Positions 38,483 to 47,752 of a DNA stretch of 64,000 nucleotides are shown here, one piece after another. The stretch covers positions 2,976,292 to 3,040,291 of the forward strand of contig NZ_CP022163.1 in NCBI RefSeq assembly GCF_002305855.1, written 5' to 3'. The notes beneath the pieces are model-generated. The model had not been told where the DNA came from. It worked only from the letters and a program-made list of their open reading frames with translations, and ran no database searches. Each line of letters opens with the position of its first letter. The stretch's first letter is position 1. The stretch is from Melittangium boletus DSM 14713 (GTDB lineage: Bacteria > Myxococcota > Myxococcia > Myxococcales > Myxococcaceae). The translations under genes were made by a program, and so were the position numbers.

Positions 38483-39505
38483 ATGAACGCACCCGAGGAA
38501 GGCAAGGTCCGCGTCGCCTTCGCCGAGCTCATCGATCTGGCCGCCGAGAAGGTGGGTGGCCGCGCCCTGTACGCCAACGACGAGTTCTTCGCCCCCAAGG
38601 AGAACCTGCTCAAGCCGGGGCGAGGCGTCTTCATCCCGGACAAGTACACGGAGTTCGGCAAGTGGATGGATGGCTGGGAGACGCGCCGCAAGCGCGAGCT
38701 GCCGGGCCATGACTTCTGCATCCTCCAGCTGGGCCTGCCGGGCACCGTCCGCGGCGTGAACGTGGACACCCACCACTTCCTCGGCAACTTCCCCGAGTAC
38801 GCCTCGGTGGACGCGCTGGAGGCGCACGGCGAGGTGACGGTCGAGTCGCTGCTCAAGGCCACGTGGACGCCCATCGTCCCGCGCACGAAGCTGGTGGGCG
38901 GCACGCAGAACTACATCCCCGTGGCGAGCGAGCAGCGCTGGACACACCTGCGCCTCAACATCTTCCCGGATGGCGGCGTGGCGCGCTTCCGGGTGCACGG
39001 CGTGGTGAAGCCGGACCTGGTGAAGATGCGCGCCGGGGAGCTGGTGGACCTGGCGGCTGCGGAGAACGGCGGCACCGTCGTCACCTGCAACGACTCCTTC
39101 TTCGGCCCCAAGGACAACCTCATCCTCCCCGGCCGCGCGGCCACCATGGGCGATGGCTGGGAGACGCGGCGCAAGCGCGTGCCGGGCTTCGACTGGATCG
39201 TCGTGAAGCTCGCCGTGCCCGGCCACATCGAGCGCGTGGAGGTGGACACCAACCACTTCAAGGGCAACTTCCCCGACATGTGCTCGCTGGAGGGCTGCAC
39301 GCTTCAGGAGGACATCCTCGACTTCGCCAACGCGCGGGACATCGCCTGGACGGAGATCCTCCCCAAGACGAAGCTCCAGGCGAGCCACCAGCACTTCTTC
39401 GATGGCAAGGCGCTGCGCGCCGCGGGGCCCTTCACCCACGTGCGGCTCAACATCTTCCCGGACGGAGGCATCAGCCGCCTGCGGGTGCACGGACGGGTCG
39501 CGTGA
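38483..39505 (+). CDS. alc: Allantoicase
   Basis: Protein of 340 residues made of two homologous beta-sandwich halves. Each has LIDLAAE/LVDLAAA, NDEFFAPKENL/NDSFFGPKDNL, GWETRRKR, and VDTHHFLGNFPE/VDTNHFKGNFPD. Converts allantoate to ureidoglycolate and urea. Preceded by GAGGAG. Its TGA overlaps the GTG of the next gene. Confidence 0.94.
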   Translation: MNAPEEGKVRVAFAELIDLAAEKVGGRALYANDEFFAPKENLLKPGRGVFIPDKYTEFGKWMDGWETRRKRELPGHDFCILQLGLPGTVRGVNVDTHHFLGNFPEYASVDALEAHGEVTVESLLKATWTPIVPRTKLVGGTQNYIPVASEQRWTHLRLNIFPDGGVARFRVHGVVKPDLVKMRAGELVDLAAAENGGTVVTCNDSFFGPKDNLILPGRAATMGDGWETRRKRVPGFDWIVVKLAVPGHIERVEVDTNHFKGNFPDMCSLEGCTLQEDILDFANARDIAWTEILPKTKLQASHQHFFDGKALRAAGPFTHVRLNIFPDGGISRLRVHGRVA

Positions 39506-40011
39506 GCCGGCTCGCGTGGCTCAACGGGCTGTCCGCCGAGGAGGCCCAGGCGGAGTTCATGCGCTGCTGTGGCGTGCGGACCTGGGCGGCGGCGCTCGCC
39601 CGGGCGCGGCCCTTCGCGAGCGAGGCGGCCCTGTTCGAGCAGGCCGACGCGCTCTGGGCCCGCACGGGTCCCGAGGAGTGGCGCGAGGCCATGACGCACC
39701 ATCCGCGCATCGGCGACGTGTCGCGGCTGCGCGAGAAGTACAAGGCCACCGGCGCCTGGAGCGAGCAGGAGCAGCGCGGCATGGAGGGCGCGGGCGGGGA
39801 CGTGATCCAGGCGCTCGCCGACGGCAACCGGGACTACGAGGCGCGCTTCGGCTTCATCTTCCTCGTGTGCGCCACGGGCAAGAGCGCGGCGCAGATGCTC
39901 GGCTTGTTGCGCGAGCGCATATCCAATCCCCCGGACCAGGAGCTGCGGGTCGCGGCGGGAGAGCAGGCGAAGATCACCCATATCCGACTGGAGAAGCTCC
40001 TCGCGCCATGA
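39502..40011 (+). CDS. uraD: OHCU decarboxylase UraD
   Basis: Protein of 169 residues from a GTG overlapping the allantoicase stop. Catalytic His in MTHHPRIGD, then EQQGM-like SEQEQRGM, DYEARFGFIFLVCATGKSA and the C-terminal HIRLEKLL. Decarboxylates 2-oxo-4-hydroxy-4-carboxy-5-ureidoimidazoline to S-allantoin. Confidence 0.93.
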   Translation: MSRLAWLNGLSAEEAQAEFMRCCGVRTWAAALARARPFASEAALFEQADALWARTGPEEWREAMTHHPRIGDVSRLREKYKATGAWSEQEQRGMEGAGGDVIQALADGNRDYEARFGFIFLVCATGKSAAQMLGLLRERISNPPDQELRVAAGEQAKITHIRLEKLLAP

Positions 40012-40349
40012 GCACCCTGTCCACCCACGTCCTCGACACGCAGTGGGGCCGCCCGGCGTCCGGCGTCCCCATCACCCTGGAGCAGCAGGCCGGTGACACC
40101 TGGCGCGAGCTGGCCCGGGGCACCACCAACGCGGATGGCCGCGTGCGCGACTTCCTGCCCGCGAACACGCGCCTGGAGCCCGGCACCTACCGGATGACGT
40201 TCCACACCGCCGAGTACTTCCGCGCCCACCAGACGAAGGGCTTCTACCCGTATGTCTCCGTGGTGTTCGAGCTCGCCTCGACCGAGGAGCACTACCACGT
40301 GCCCCTCCTGCTGAGCCCCTTCGGCTACTCCACCTATCGAGGCAGTTGA
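40008..40349 (+). CDS. uraH: 5-hydroxyisourate hydrolase UraH (transthyretin-like)
   Basis: Protein of 113 residues ending in the signature YRGS. N-terminal THVLDTQWGRPASG with the catalytic His, and HYHVPLLLSPFGYSTYRGS. Hydrolyses 5-hydroxyisourate. Overlaps uraD by 4 nt. UraH and UraD in one operon imply that urate oxidation happens in this organism. Confidence 0.95.
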   Translation: MSTLSTHVLDTQWGRPASGVPITLEQQAGDTWRELARGTTNADGRVRDFLPANTRLEPGTYRMTFHTAEYFRAHQTKGFYPYVSVVFELASTEEHYHVPLLLSPFGYSTYRGS

Positions 40350-40361
40350 GGCGCCCGTCCC

Positions 40362-41708
40362 ATGACGACCTCCGCGTTCACCCCGAAGCAACTCGCCGCC
40401 ACCCGAGCCGCCCTGGAGCGGGCCCACCAGGAGCGCGCCCGCCACACCACGGACGCCATCCCGGGCCGCCAGCCCGTGCACACCCTGTACGGCGGGGCCC
40501 ACCTCTTCAAAGCGGACACGGCCCGGAAGATGGGGCAGCGGGCCCTGGAGACGATGCGGGAGTACGCCCCGGACGCGCACGCGCTCGCCAGGTGCCTGGA
40601 CATGGACGAAGGGCTCGCCGAACGGGTCCACGCGCGCGTGACCGCCAAGCTCCACCACGAGCCGGTGGAGGACTTCCGCATCGACTTCGAGGACGGCTAC
40701 GGCCCCCGCCCGGACGAGGAGGAGGACGGCCACGCCGAGTCCGCCGCGCGCGAGGTGGCCCAGGGACTCTCGGAGGGCGGCCTGCCCCCCTTCCTCGGCA
40801 TCCGCATCAAGCCGCTCCACCCGGAGCGCTTCGAGCGGAGCACGCGCACCCTGGAGCGCTTCCTCGGCACGCTGCTCGCCGCCACGGGAGGAACCCTTCC
40901 CGACCCCTTCGTCATCACGCTGCCCAAGGTCACCTCGCCCGAGGAGGCCGCGGCCCTGGCGCACCTGCTGGAGTTGTTGGAGGCACACCATGGCCTGCGC
41001 CCGGGCACGCTGAAGGTGGAGCTGATGGTGGAGTCGCCCCAGGCCCTGTTCGGCGCGGACGGACGCGTCCTGCTGCCGTCGATCGTGGAAGCGGCCAAGG
41101 GACGCTGCGTGGGCGTGCACCTGGGGCCGTATGACTACACGGCCAGCGTGGACATCACCGCCGAGCACCAGCGCCTGACGCACCCGGCCTGCGACTTCGC
41201 CCGGGAGGTGATGCAGGCGGCGCTCGCGGGCCGGGGCGTGGCGCTCGTGGATGGGCCCACGAGCCTCCTGCCGGTGGGTCCGCACAAGCACCGGGGACCG
41301 AGCCCGCTGCCGGAAACCGAATGGGAGACGAACCGCCAGAGCGTGCACCACGCGTGGCGGCTGATGCACTCGAACGTGCGCCATGCCCTGGAGCGGGGCT
41401 TCTACCAGGGGTGGGATCTGCACCCCGCCCAGCTGCCGGTGCGCTACGCGACCGTGTATGCCTTCTTCCTGGAGGGCCTGGAGACCACCACGCTCCGGCT
41501 CAAGTCCTTCGTCGAGCAGGCCGCGAAGGCCACGCGCATCGGCGGCGTGTTCGACGACGCCGCCACGGGCCAGGGCCTGCTCAATTCATTCTTGCGCGGG
41601 CTCGCCTGCGGCGCCATCACGCCGGAGGAAGTCCGGGCCACGGACCTGACCATCGCGGAGCTGCGCGAACGCTCGTTCGTGCGCATCATCGAGAACCGCC
41701 GCGGTTGA
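40362..41708 (+). CDS. DUF6986-type aldolase/malate-synthase-like protein
   Basis: Protein of 448 residues resembling the uncharacterised family that sits beside allantoin genes in several bacteria, related to HpcH/HpaI and citrate-lyase-type barrels. Visible features: DFRIDFEDGYGPRPDEEE with acidic metal-binding residues, RIKPLHPERFERSTRTL, TLPKV and VELMVESPQALF. Twelve nucleotides after uraH. Allantoicase yields ureidoglycolate, which breaks down to glyoxylate; a C-C lyase or synthase of this fold could act on glyoxylate. Function not established. Confidence 0.75.
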   Translation: MTTSAFTPKQLAATRAALERAHQERARHTTDAIPGRQPVHTLYGGAHLFKADTARKMGQRALETMREYAPDAHALARCLDMDEGLAERVHARVTAKLHHEPVEDFRIDFEDGYGPRPDEEEDGHAESAAREVAQGLSEGGLPPFLGIRIKPLHPERFERSTRTLERFLGTLLAATGGTLPDPFVITLPKVTSPEEAAALAHLLELLEAHHGLRPGTLKVELMVESPQALFGADGRVLLPSIVEAAKGRCVGVHLGPYDYTASVDITAEHQRLTHPACDFAREVMQAALAGRGVALVDGPTSLLPVGPHKHRGPSPLPETEWETNRQSVHHAWRLMHSNVRHALERGFYQGWDLHPAQLPVRYATVYAFFLEGLETTTLRLKSFVEQAAKATRIGGVFDDAATGQGLLNSFLRGLACGAITPEEVRATDLTIAELRERSFVRIIENRRG

Positions 41709-41731
41709 CCCCACCCCCACAGGAGCATCCC

Positions 41732-42283
41732 ATGGACAAGAACATCGCGAACCTGCCGCTCAAGCGCATCGACGGCACCGAGACCTCGCTGGCCACCTAC
41801 CAGGGCAAGGTGCTGCTGCTCGTCAACGTGGCATCCAAGTGCGGCCTGACGCCCCAGTACGAGGGCCTGGAGAAGTTGCACGAGCAGTACCAGGGCCAGG
41901 GACTGGTGGTGATGGGCTTTCCCGCCAACGAGTTCGGCGCGCAGGAGCCGGGCAGCGACGCGGAGATCCAGGAGTTCTGCCGCTCGAACTTCGGCGTGGC
42001 CTTCCCCATGTTCTCGAAGCTCGTCGTCAAGGGGCCGGGGCAGCACCCGCTCTACCACTACCTGACGCACACCCAGCCAGACACCTGGTTCCCCCCGCAC
42101 AGCGAGTTCCGCGCCCGGCTGGAGAAGTACGGCATGAAGCGCGAGACGCTGCACGAGGTGCACTGGAACTTCGAGAAGTTCCTCGTGAGCCGCCAGGGCG
42201 AGGTGGTGGGGCGATTCTCACCGGACACCACCCCCGACAACCCCGAGTTCAAGAAGGCCCTCGAGGCGGAGCTCGCCAAGTAA
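41732..42283 (+). CDS. Glutathione peroxidase family protein
   Basis: Protein of 183 residues with AGGAG upstream. Active-site NVASKCGLTPQYEGL with a catalytic Cys instead of selenocysteine, GFPANEFGAQEPG, and the Trp-Asn pair in VHWNFEKFL. Reduces peroxides, using thioredoxin or glutathione. Twenty-three nucleotides after the previous gene; urate oxidation generates peroxide in most pathways, a possible reason for the linkage. Confidence 0.92.
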   Translation: MDKNIANLPLKRIDGTETSLATYQGKVLLLVNVASKCGLTPQYEGLEKLHEQYQGQGLVVMGFPANEFGAQEPGSDAEIQEFCRSNFGVAFPMFSKLVVKGPGQHPLYHYLTHTQPDTWFPPHSEFRARLEKYGMKRETLHEVHWNFEKFLVSRQGEVVGRFSPDTTPDNPEFKKALEAELAK

Positions 42284-42319
42284 AACGGAGCAGGCTCACG
42301 CCTCCGAGCGCACTGCGCT

Positions 42320-43660
42320 TCAGCCCTGGTGTCGCTCGGCTACGCGATAGAGCCGAGTGAGGGAGAAGTCCAAGAGCGACTGGCGCGAGCGCATGTAGTG
42401 GCGTGCCCGGACAAATGGCAACCAGACGCGCCTGCCCACGAGCACCTGGGTCTCCTCGAGCTTCTGACGCGGTATCCACTGGCCGCCGAGGTTGCGCACC
42501 AGCACCTGGCCCAGGTAGGCGCCAATGGAGGGTACCGCGTGCGCGTCGATGTTTTCCCTCAGGCGGCTCTTTGGGAAGTCCTCGTGCCAGAAGTAGAAGT
42601 CGGCGTCGGTGAGGGACTCGGGCGTCTCCTCGAAGATGGAGGGCACGTGGGTGTGCAGCAGGGCCACGAGGAGCTCGGCGAGGTAGCTGTAATGCTCGCA
42701 CGCGCGCGCCGGGTCCTCCACGTCCGGAGGCAGGGCGGAGTCGGCGGGACGCCACTCCTCGGGCTCGGGTGGCTGCCACGCGTTGAACTCGGCGATCGTG
42801 CGCTGGCGCTCGTGGCTGGCGACGTCATCCACCACGCGCGAGAGGAACTGCGCCATGTCCGGGTGGAAGCGAGGCTCCACGGGGGCGAGCGTGGCGCTGC
42901 GCTCGCGCAGGCCGCGCAGCACGGTGTCGAAGTCCAGGTCTGGCCGAAGGTGGCAGTGCGCACGAGCCTGGGCCAGACGCGCCTCCTCGCTGGCGAAGTC
43001 CGAGGCGGTGGGCCACGTCACCAGGAGGACGCAACCGTTGGGCAATTCCTCCACCCGCCAGGCTGGAGTGGAGAGCATGCGCTCGCGGCCGACGGATTCC
43101 ACCAGCTTGGGACCGAAGACGTTGAGCCAGCATACTTCGTAGATCTTGTCGAAACCGTCTCTGAACCGGGTCTCCTGATCGCGGCCGAAGCTGGGAAAGT
43201 CCGCCAGGATCATGTCATCACTGCTGTGAGCCACGGCATGGGAGACCGGGTAGCGTGAGGCCCAGGCGCGGACCATCTCCACGAATTCGCCGCAGCGCTC
43301 CGCTTCCGCGAAGAAGGAGAGCGGCTTCACGGTAACTGTGATGTGCAACTCGGGCGGATGGGGGGGCAGCCAGAGCCAAAGTGTCATGTCCAACGCCGGC
43401 CACTGCGTCCTATAGAGCCCGAGGGCCGTGCTGTCTCCGTCGCGCGCCTCCTCAAGGGCCTTCCAGACGGCGGCGCGAGTGTATTTGCGTGACCGCTTGC
43501 CTTTTGTGACGTCCGGCATCCACCCGTCCGCGTGCTCCTCGAGCGCTTGGAGAACAGGTTCCAGCTCGTGCTCCTGTGCCGTTCGTGGATCGAAGGCACC
43601 TTTGAAATTGAGCCGGAGGCGATCCTCCGGCTTCAAGTCGTGCACGCTCAGCCGCTTCAT
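42320..43660 (-). CDS. Imm52-like immunity protein
   Basis: Soluble protein of 446 residues. The centre (WLNVFGPKLVESVGRERML) and the C-terminal half (FYFWHEDFPKS, VPSIGAYLGQVLVRNLGGQW, WLPFVRARHYM, SLTRLYR) match a family of predicted immunity proteins common in myxobacteria, near Imm52. No enzymatic motif. ATG overlaps the stop of the upstream toxin-like gene by 4 nt, the expected toxin-then-immunity order. Confidence 0.65.
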   Translation of the reverse strand: MKRLSVHDLKPEDRLRLNFKGAFDPRTAQEHELEPVLQALEEHADGWMPDVTKGKRSRKYTRAAVWKALEEARDGDSTALGLYRTQWPALDMTLWLWLPPHPPELHITVTVKPLSFFAEAERCGEFVEMVRAWASRYPVSHAVAHSSDDMILADFPSFGRDQETRFRDGFDKIYEVCWLNVFGPKLVESVGRERMLSTPAWRVEELPNGCVLLVTWPTASDFASEEARLAQARAHCHLRPDLDFDTVLRGLRERSATLAPVEPRFHPDMAQFLSRVVDDVASHERQRTIAEFNAWQPPEPEEWRPADSALPPDVEDPARACEHYSYLAELLVALLHTHVPSIFEETPESLTDADFYFWHEDFPKSRLRENIDAHAVPSIGAYLGQVLVRNLGGQWIPRQKLEETQVLVGRRVWLPFVRARHYMRSRQSLLDFSLTRLYRVAERHQG

Positions 43661-45822
43661 TGGAACAGCACCTCCACTTCCGGAAACTTCTTCGTGGTCG
43701 CGTCCACGGCTGCATCCATTGCGTCTATATCCTTGGGCTTGAGTACGCCCCCCTCGTAGACGAGGCGGACCCGAGCAATCGGTACTTCGCTACTTCCGCG
43801 GAGAAGGCGCTTGAGGGAGTTCCGGCGGATGTCCAGGGTCCCGCCATACTTTCGCAGAGCTTCCCTCGCGTCTTCTATCATCTGTACCTTCAATGCGTTT
43901 TCGTCGAGCAGCGTGAGCTCGCGACTCTTGAAGCTGAATGTCTCGACGCGAGGTGGCCTTCCGGCCAGTTCGCTCTCCTCGATGACGAGCACGTCCGCAT
44001 AGCGCAAGCCATTCCCTGGCTTCTTGACGCCCACGTACTTTTGGATGCGAGGCGTGTGGAATGCCCCGAGGAAGCGACGCTGGGCCCGAGGCAATCTCGC
44101 GTCGGCCTCCAACATCTCCACCATGAGACGCTCGAAGGCGAGCCCCCGAGTGAACCGCCCCCACATCTGCTCGTAGGCCGCCCAGCGCAAAGGTCCCTCG
44201 ACGGCCATGCCTTGTTTGAGCTCCTCCAGGCGCTTCTCGTAATAGGCAACGTACTCACCCCAACGAGGGGTGCCTCCGGCTCCGGGCGGAGGTGCGTCCA
44301 TGACGGGACGTTGCTTCTCCAGCACCGCCATGTCCTTGGGCAGGCGCGGACCCGTGGCCTCGAGTTCCACCAGCGCCAGCTTGGTCTCCACCACCTCTCG
44401 GATGAGACCCGCCCCCTCGTCCACCAGCGAGGCCAGGCCTCCGGGAGGCGCTACCGCACCGGCCCCTTTGAGAGTGGAGCGTGCGGCGTCGTTCGCCACG
44501 GGGGCCATCTCACCAGGGCCCGTGCCCGTCCCGTTCCTCACGGCCGAGGAACCCGTGGCCCCAGGCCTGGCCTTGGACATCATCGCTTGCGCTCGGGCCA
44601 CATTTCCCCGGGCCTCGCGTAGCGCCAGCGCGGCATCCACTCCTCCCACGGCCACGAAGCGGCCCGCTTCCCGGCTGGCGCGGATGTCCCGGGCCAGTTC
44701 CCGCAGGCCATCCACGCCGAGTACCGCCTCCAGTTGCCGCGTTATCTCCAGAAGGCCCCTCACTTGTGGCGCCATCGCCTGGAGCCCGTTCCGCAACTGA
44801 GTCCCGACACCCGCTGCACTCCGGGTCTCGGCGAGGTAACGCGCCCCCTTGCCCCCCACGTACAGCCCCACCAGCAACACCGCGGGTGCCAACTCGCGCG
44901 TGGCCTGCTCGTACTCGCCCCGCGCCAGCGAGGACGCCCCCTGTCCCGTGCCGGCCATCAGCCCGTAGAAGCCCAGCGGTACGCCGAAAGTCAGGTGGTC
45001 GAAGCTTCCCACCACCACGTTGCCAGCCGAGAAGTGCTGCTCCATCCATCGCTTCTCCGCCTCGGCGAGAGCCTCCTGATAGTCCGGTGGCAGTTGGTCG
45101 CGGATGACGGAGAAGTCGAAGGCCGCCGCGTCGGCACTCATCGAAGTGCTGGAGAGCGCGTCCGCGCCCGCTTGGGCGAGACCCCGGCCGATGTCGTCCC
45201 ATTGGAAGTCCCGGTCCACACGGGCCGTGGGTTTCAGGCCCCTATGCTCCAGGGCAGCGCGAAAGGAGGGCAGCAGCGCGAGCGTCCGCGTGAGCCGCTT
45301 GTCCTGGGCCAGCAGGAAGAGCATCTCCCGGAGGTCATCGTCATGGGTGGTGTCGACGATGAAGAGGGCGACAACCTCGGCGCCGAGGGTTCCAAACCGC
45401 TCGGCATGGAGGAGGAAGGAGGTGCGCTTGCGGTTGAGAAGGCTGGAGACATCTTCGCGCGACGTCCCCTGAGCCCCCAACCGCACGGCACTCCAGTCGT
45501 CCAAGGCCTCCACCAACCGAGGCATGTCCACGCGCTGTTGCAACGCGAGGAACTCGGCGGGCGAGGTGCATCTGAGGAAGGGGGCCAGAAGTTCCTCCGC
45601 GTGGGAGGAGAAGTCGGGCCAGTCCAGAGGCAGGGCCTCTCCTCCACAGGCAATCGGCTCCCCCGATGGACCACCGGAGCCGCTTTTCGCCTCGGCCGGG
45701 ACAAGCGTCCGGCGCGACGAAGGGTTCGGGGAGTACAGGCCATGGCCGCTCAACAGACCGCCGCGCGGAGCACTCGTCGCGCACCCCGCCAGGAGGACGG
45801 CGACGGCCAGGGTCAGCAGCAT
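43657..45822 (-). CDS. Polymorphic-toxin-like lipoprotein
   Basis: Protein of 721 residues from ATG at 45822, chosen because a lipoprotein signal follows immediately (LAVAVLLAGCATS). Central helices and hydrophobic stretches (AVLLVGLYVGGKGARYL, PLGFYGLMAGTG) could be a pre-toxin/trafficking region. The C-terminal ~200 residues look like a separable toxin domain: FERLMVEMLEAD, RYADVLVIEE, VETFSFKSREL and YGGTLDIRRN. An Asp-x(n)-Glu/Lys arrangement (ADVLV ... ETFSFK) hints at a restriction-endonuclease-like fold, but this is weak. The downstream overlapping gene is immunity-like. Confidence 0.6.
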   Translation of the reverse strand: MLLTLAVAVLLAGCATSAPRGGLLSGHGLYSPNPSSRRTLVPAEAKSGSGGPSGEPIACGGEALPLDWPDFSSHAEELLAPFLRCTSPAEFLALQQRVDMPRLVEALDDWSAVRLGAQGTSREDVSSLLNRKRTSFLLHAERFGTLGAEVVALFIVDTTHDDDLREMLFLLAQDKRLTRTLALLPSFRAALEHRGLKPTARVDRDFQWDDIGRGLAQAGADALSSTSMSADAAAFDFSVIRDQLPPDYQEALAEAEKRWMEQHFSAGNVVVGSFDHLTFGVPLGFYGLMAGTGQGASSLARGEYEQATRELAPAVLLVGLYVGGKGARYLAETRSAAGVGTQLRNGLQAMAPQVRGLLEITRQLEAVLGVDGLRELARDIRASREAGRFVAVGGVDAALALREARGNVARAQAMMSKARPGATGSSAVRNGTGTGPGEMAPVANDAARSTLKGAGAVAPPGGLASLVDEGAGLIREVVETKLALVELEATGPRLPKDMAVLEKQRPVMDAPPPGAGGTPRWGEYVAYYEKRLEELKQGMAVEGPLRWAAYEQMWGRFTRGLAFERLMVEMLEADARLPRAQRRFLGAFHTPRIQKYVGVKKPGNGLRYADVLVIEESELAGRPPRVETFSFKSRELTLLDENALKVQMIEDAREALRKYGGTLDIRRNSLKRLLRGSSEVPIARVRLVYEGGVLKPKDIDAMDAAVDATTKKFPEVEVLFQ

Positions 45823-45896
45823 CCTTCCACCGCCCCGCTTCGTGACACGTCGTCTCACGGAGAGACGCGCACACTCGTTCGTGCGCATCATCAAGG

Positions 45897-46454
45897 CTAC
45901 TGGGCGGGGGGATACTTCTGCAGTTTGCGCTGGAGCGACCGCCGGTGCAGCCCCAGGCGCCGGGCCGCCTCGGAGATGTTGCCCCCACAATCCGCGAGCA
46001 CGCGCTGGATGTGCTCCCACTCCGCCCGGGCGAGCGAGGGCGGCTGGAAGTCCTCCGTCACCTGGGTGGGCTCCCCCGGGCCGCGCGAGAAGGCAAGCAG
46101 CAGGTCGTCCACATCCGCCGGCTTGGGCAGGTAGTTGAACGCCCCCAGCTTCACCGCCTCCACCGCCGTGGCGATGCTCCCATAGCCCGTGAGGACGATG
46201 ATGCGCGTGGAGCCGTCCAGCGCGTGCAGGTCCCTCACCAACTCCAGGCCGCCGCGCCCGGGCATGCGCAGGTCCACCACCGCCACCTCGGGCGACTCCC
46301 GCGAGGCCAGGGCGAGCCCTTCCTCGTAGGAGCCAGCGGTGGTCACCTCGAATCCCCGCTCGCGGAAGGCCCGGGCGAGGCGCTCGCGGAACACGCTCTC
46401 GTCATCCACCAGCAGCAGGGTGGGCGCGGAGCCAGGAGGCAACGGGCTCGTCAT
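45897..46454 (-). CDS. regA: RegA/PrrA-type response regulator
   Basis: Protein of 185 residues. Receiver domain: LLLVDDESVF, phospho-acceptor VAVVDLRMPGRGG, VLTGYGS and the conserved Lys in YLPKPADV. A Fis-type helix-turn-helix at the C-terminus (NISEAARRLGLHRRSLQRKL) matches RegA/PrrA/ActR. These global regulators control respiration and redox genes. The start overlaps the kinase stop by 4 nt. Confidence 0.88.
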   Translation of the reverse strand: MTSPLPPGSAPTLLLVDDESVFRERLARAFRERGFEVTTAGSYEEGLALASRESPEVAVVDLRMPGRGGLELVRDLHALDGSTRIIVLTGYGSIATAVEAVKLGAFNYLPKPADVDDLLLAFSRGPGEPTQVTEDFQPPSLARAEWEHIQRVLADCGGNISEAARRLGLHRRSLQRKLQKYPPAQ

Positions 46455-47746
46455 GGAGCCACTTGCACCCGGGAGGCCTCGGGAGACAACGCGGCGGATT
46501 GTCGCAGCCCACCGGCCGGCCACGTCAGCGTCACGCGCGTGCCCTGTCCCGGGGTGGAGTCCAGCACCAGTTGGCCCCCGAGCTGATCCAACAGGGCGCG
46601 GGTGAGGAAGAGCCCCAGGCCCATGCCCTCGCCCGGGGCCTTGGTGGTGAAGAAGGGCTCTCCGGCCCGCGCGAGCACGTCCGGCGCCATGCCCGCCCCC
46701 GAGTCCTCCACGGTGAGCCGCCACGCCTGGGGCTCGCGCACGAGCCCGAGCCGCACGGGAGCGCCAGATGCCGAGGCCTGCAGGGCGTTCTTCACCACGC
46801 CCCGGATGACCTGGGAGAAGGAGTGCGCGGAGACGAGCTCGCGCTCCTCGCGTGCCCGGGGGTCCACCTCGGTGAGCACCCGCTCGCGCCCCGGAAGCGC
46901 CTCGAGCGCCTGCTCCACCAGCGCCGCGGGCGCGAGCATCGCCAGGGACTCGCCCTGACTCGCCCCCGCGTCGGACGCCATGCGCGCGAGGATGTCCCGG
47001 CAGCGCGCCACCTGCTCGCGGATGAGCCGCACGTCCTCCAGCGAGGACGTCTCCTGCCCCGCGCGCGCCAGGTGCCGCTCCAGCTCGCGCGCCACCACGG
47101 CGATGGTGGACAGGGGAGTGGACAGCTCGTGCGCGGCGCCCGCGGCCAGCGTGGCCAGGGCCGTCAGCTTGTCATGCCGCGCCGCCGCCGCCCGCGCCGC
47201 CACCAGCTCCGCCTCGCGCGCCGCCAACGCCCGCGTCACCCGCTGCACGAAGTAGACGATGAAGCCCGCGGCCAGCGCGAACGCCGCCCACATGCCCTCC
47301 AGGTGCCTGCGCATGTCGTGGATGTGGTGGTGCGCCGGCGCACCCACGAACAGCTCGCCGAAGCAGGCGGCGGCCAGCACCATGAGCGCCCACGTCCACC
47401 CCTCGTGTAGCACCACCGCCGCGAGCGCGATGTGCACCAGATACAGCGCGCTGAAGGGATTGGAGGCACCCCCGCTCAGCTCCAGCAGCACCGTGAGCAG
47501 CACCACGTCCAACGCCATCACCGCCCACGTCAGCCCCTCGGGGATGGGCCGCTCGCGCCGCCGGACCCACAGCCCGAGCGCCGCGTTGCTCGCGGCGCCC
47601 ACGGCGACGGTGGCGAACAACGGTCCGAGCCGTTGAGGCAGCCCCAGCCCCAGGTGCACCCCGAGGATGATCGCCAGTTGCCCGAAGAGGGCTCCCCAGC
47701 GCAGCCGCAGGAGCCATGACAGGTTGATGGCCTGGGCGTCACGCAC
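46451..47746 (-). CDS. regB: RegB/PrrB-type redox sensor histidine kinase
   Basis: Protein of 431 residues with a GTG start. About six transmembrane segments in the first 180 residues, with the quinone-binding-type motif GGASNPFSALYLVH. H box GAAHELSTPLSTIAVVA, and a cysteine in REQVARCRDIL where RegB has its redox-active Cys. HATPase boxes VVKNALQAS and GMGLGLFLTRALL. RegB senses the respiratory state and phosphorylates RegA. It starts 6 nt after the zinc-ribbon gene. Confidence 0.88.
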   Translation of the reverse strand: MRDAQAINLSWLLRLRWGALFGQLAIILGVHLGLGLPQRLGPLFATVAVGAASNAALGLWVRRRERPIPEGLTWAVMALDVVLLTVLLELSGGASNPFSALYLVHIALAAVVLHEGWTWALMVLAAACFGELFVGAPAHHHIHDMRRHLEGMWAAFALAAGFIVYFVQRVTRALAAREAELVAARAAAARHDKLTALATLAAGAAHELSTPLSTIAVVARELERHLARAGQETSSLEDVRLIREQVARCRDILARMASDAGASQGESLAMLAPAALVEQALEALPGRERVLTEVDPRAREERELVSAHSFSQVIRGVVKNALQASASGAPVRLGLVREPQAWRLTVEDSGAGMAPDVLARAGEPFFTTKAPGEGMGLGLFLTRALLDQLGGQLVLDSTPGQGTRVTLTWPAGGLRQSAALSPEASRVQVAP

Positions 47747-47752
47747 GGCGCG

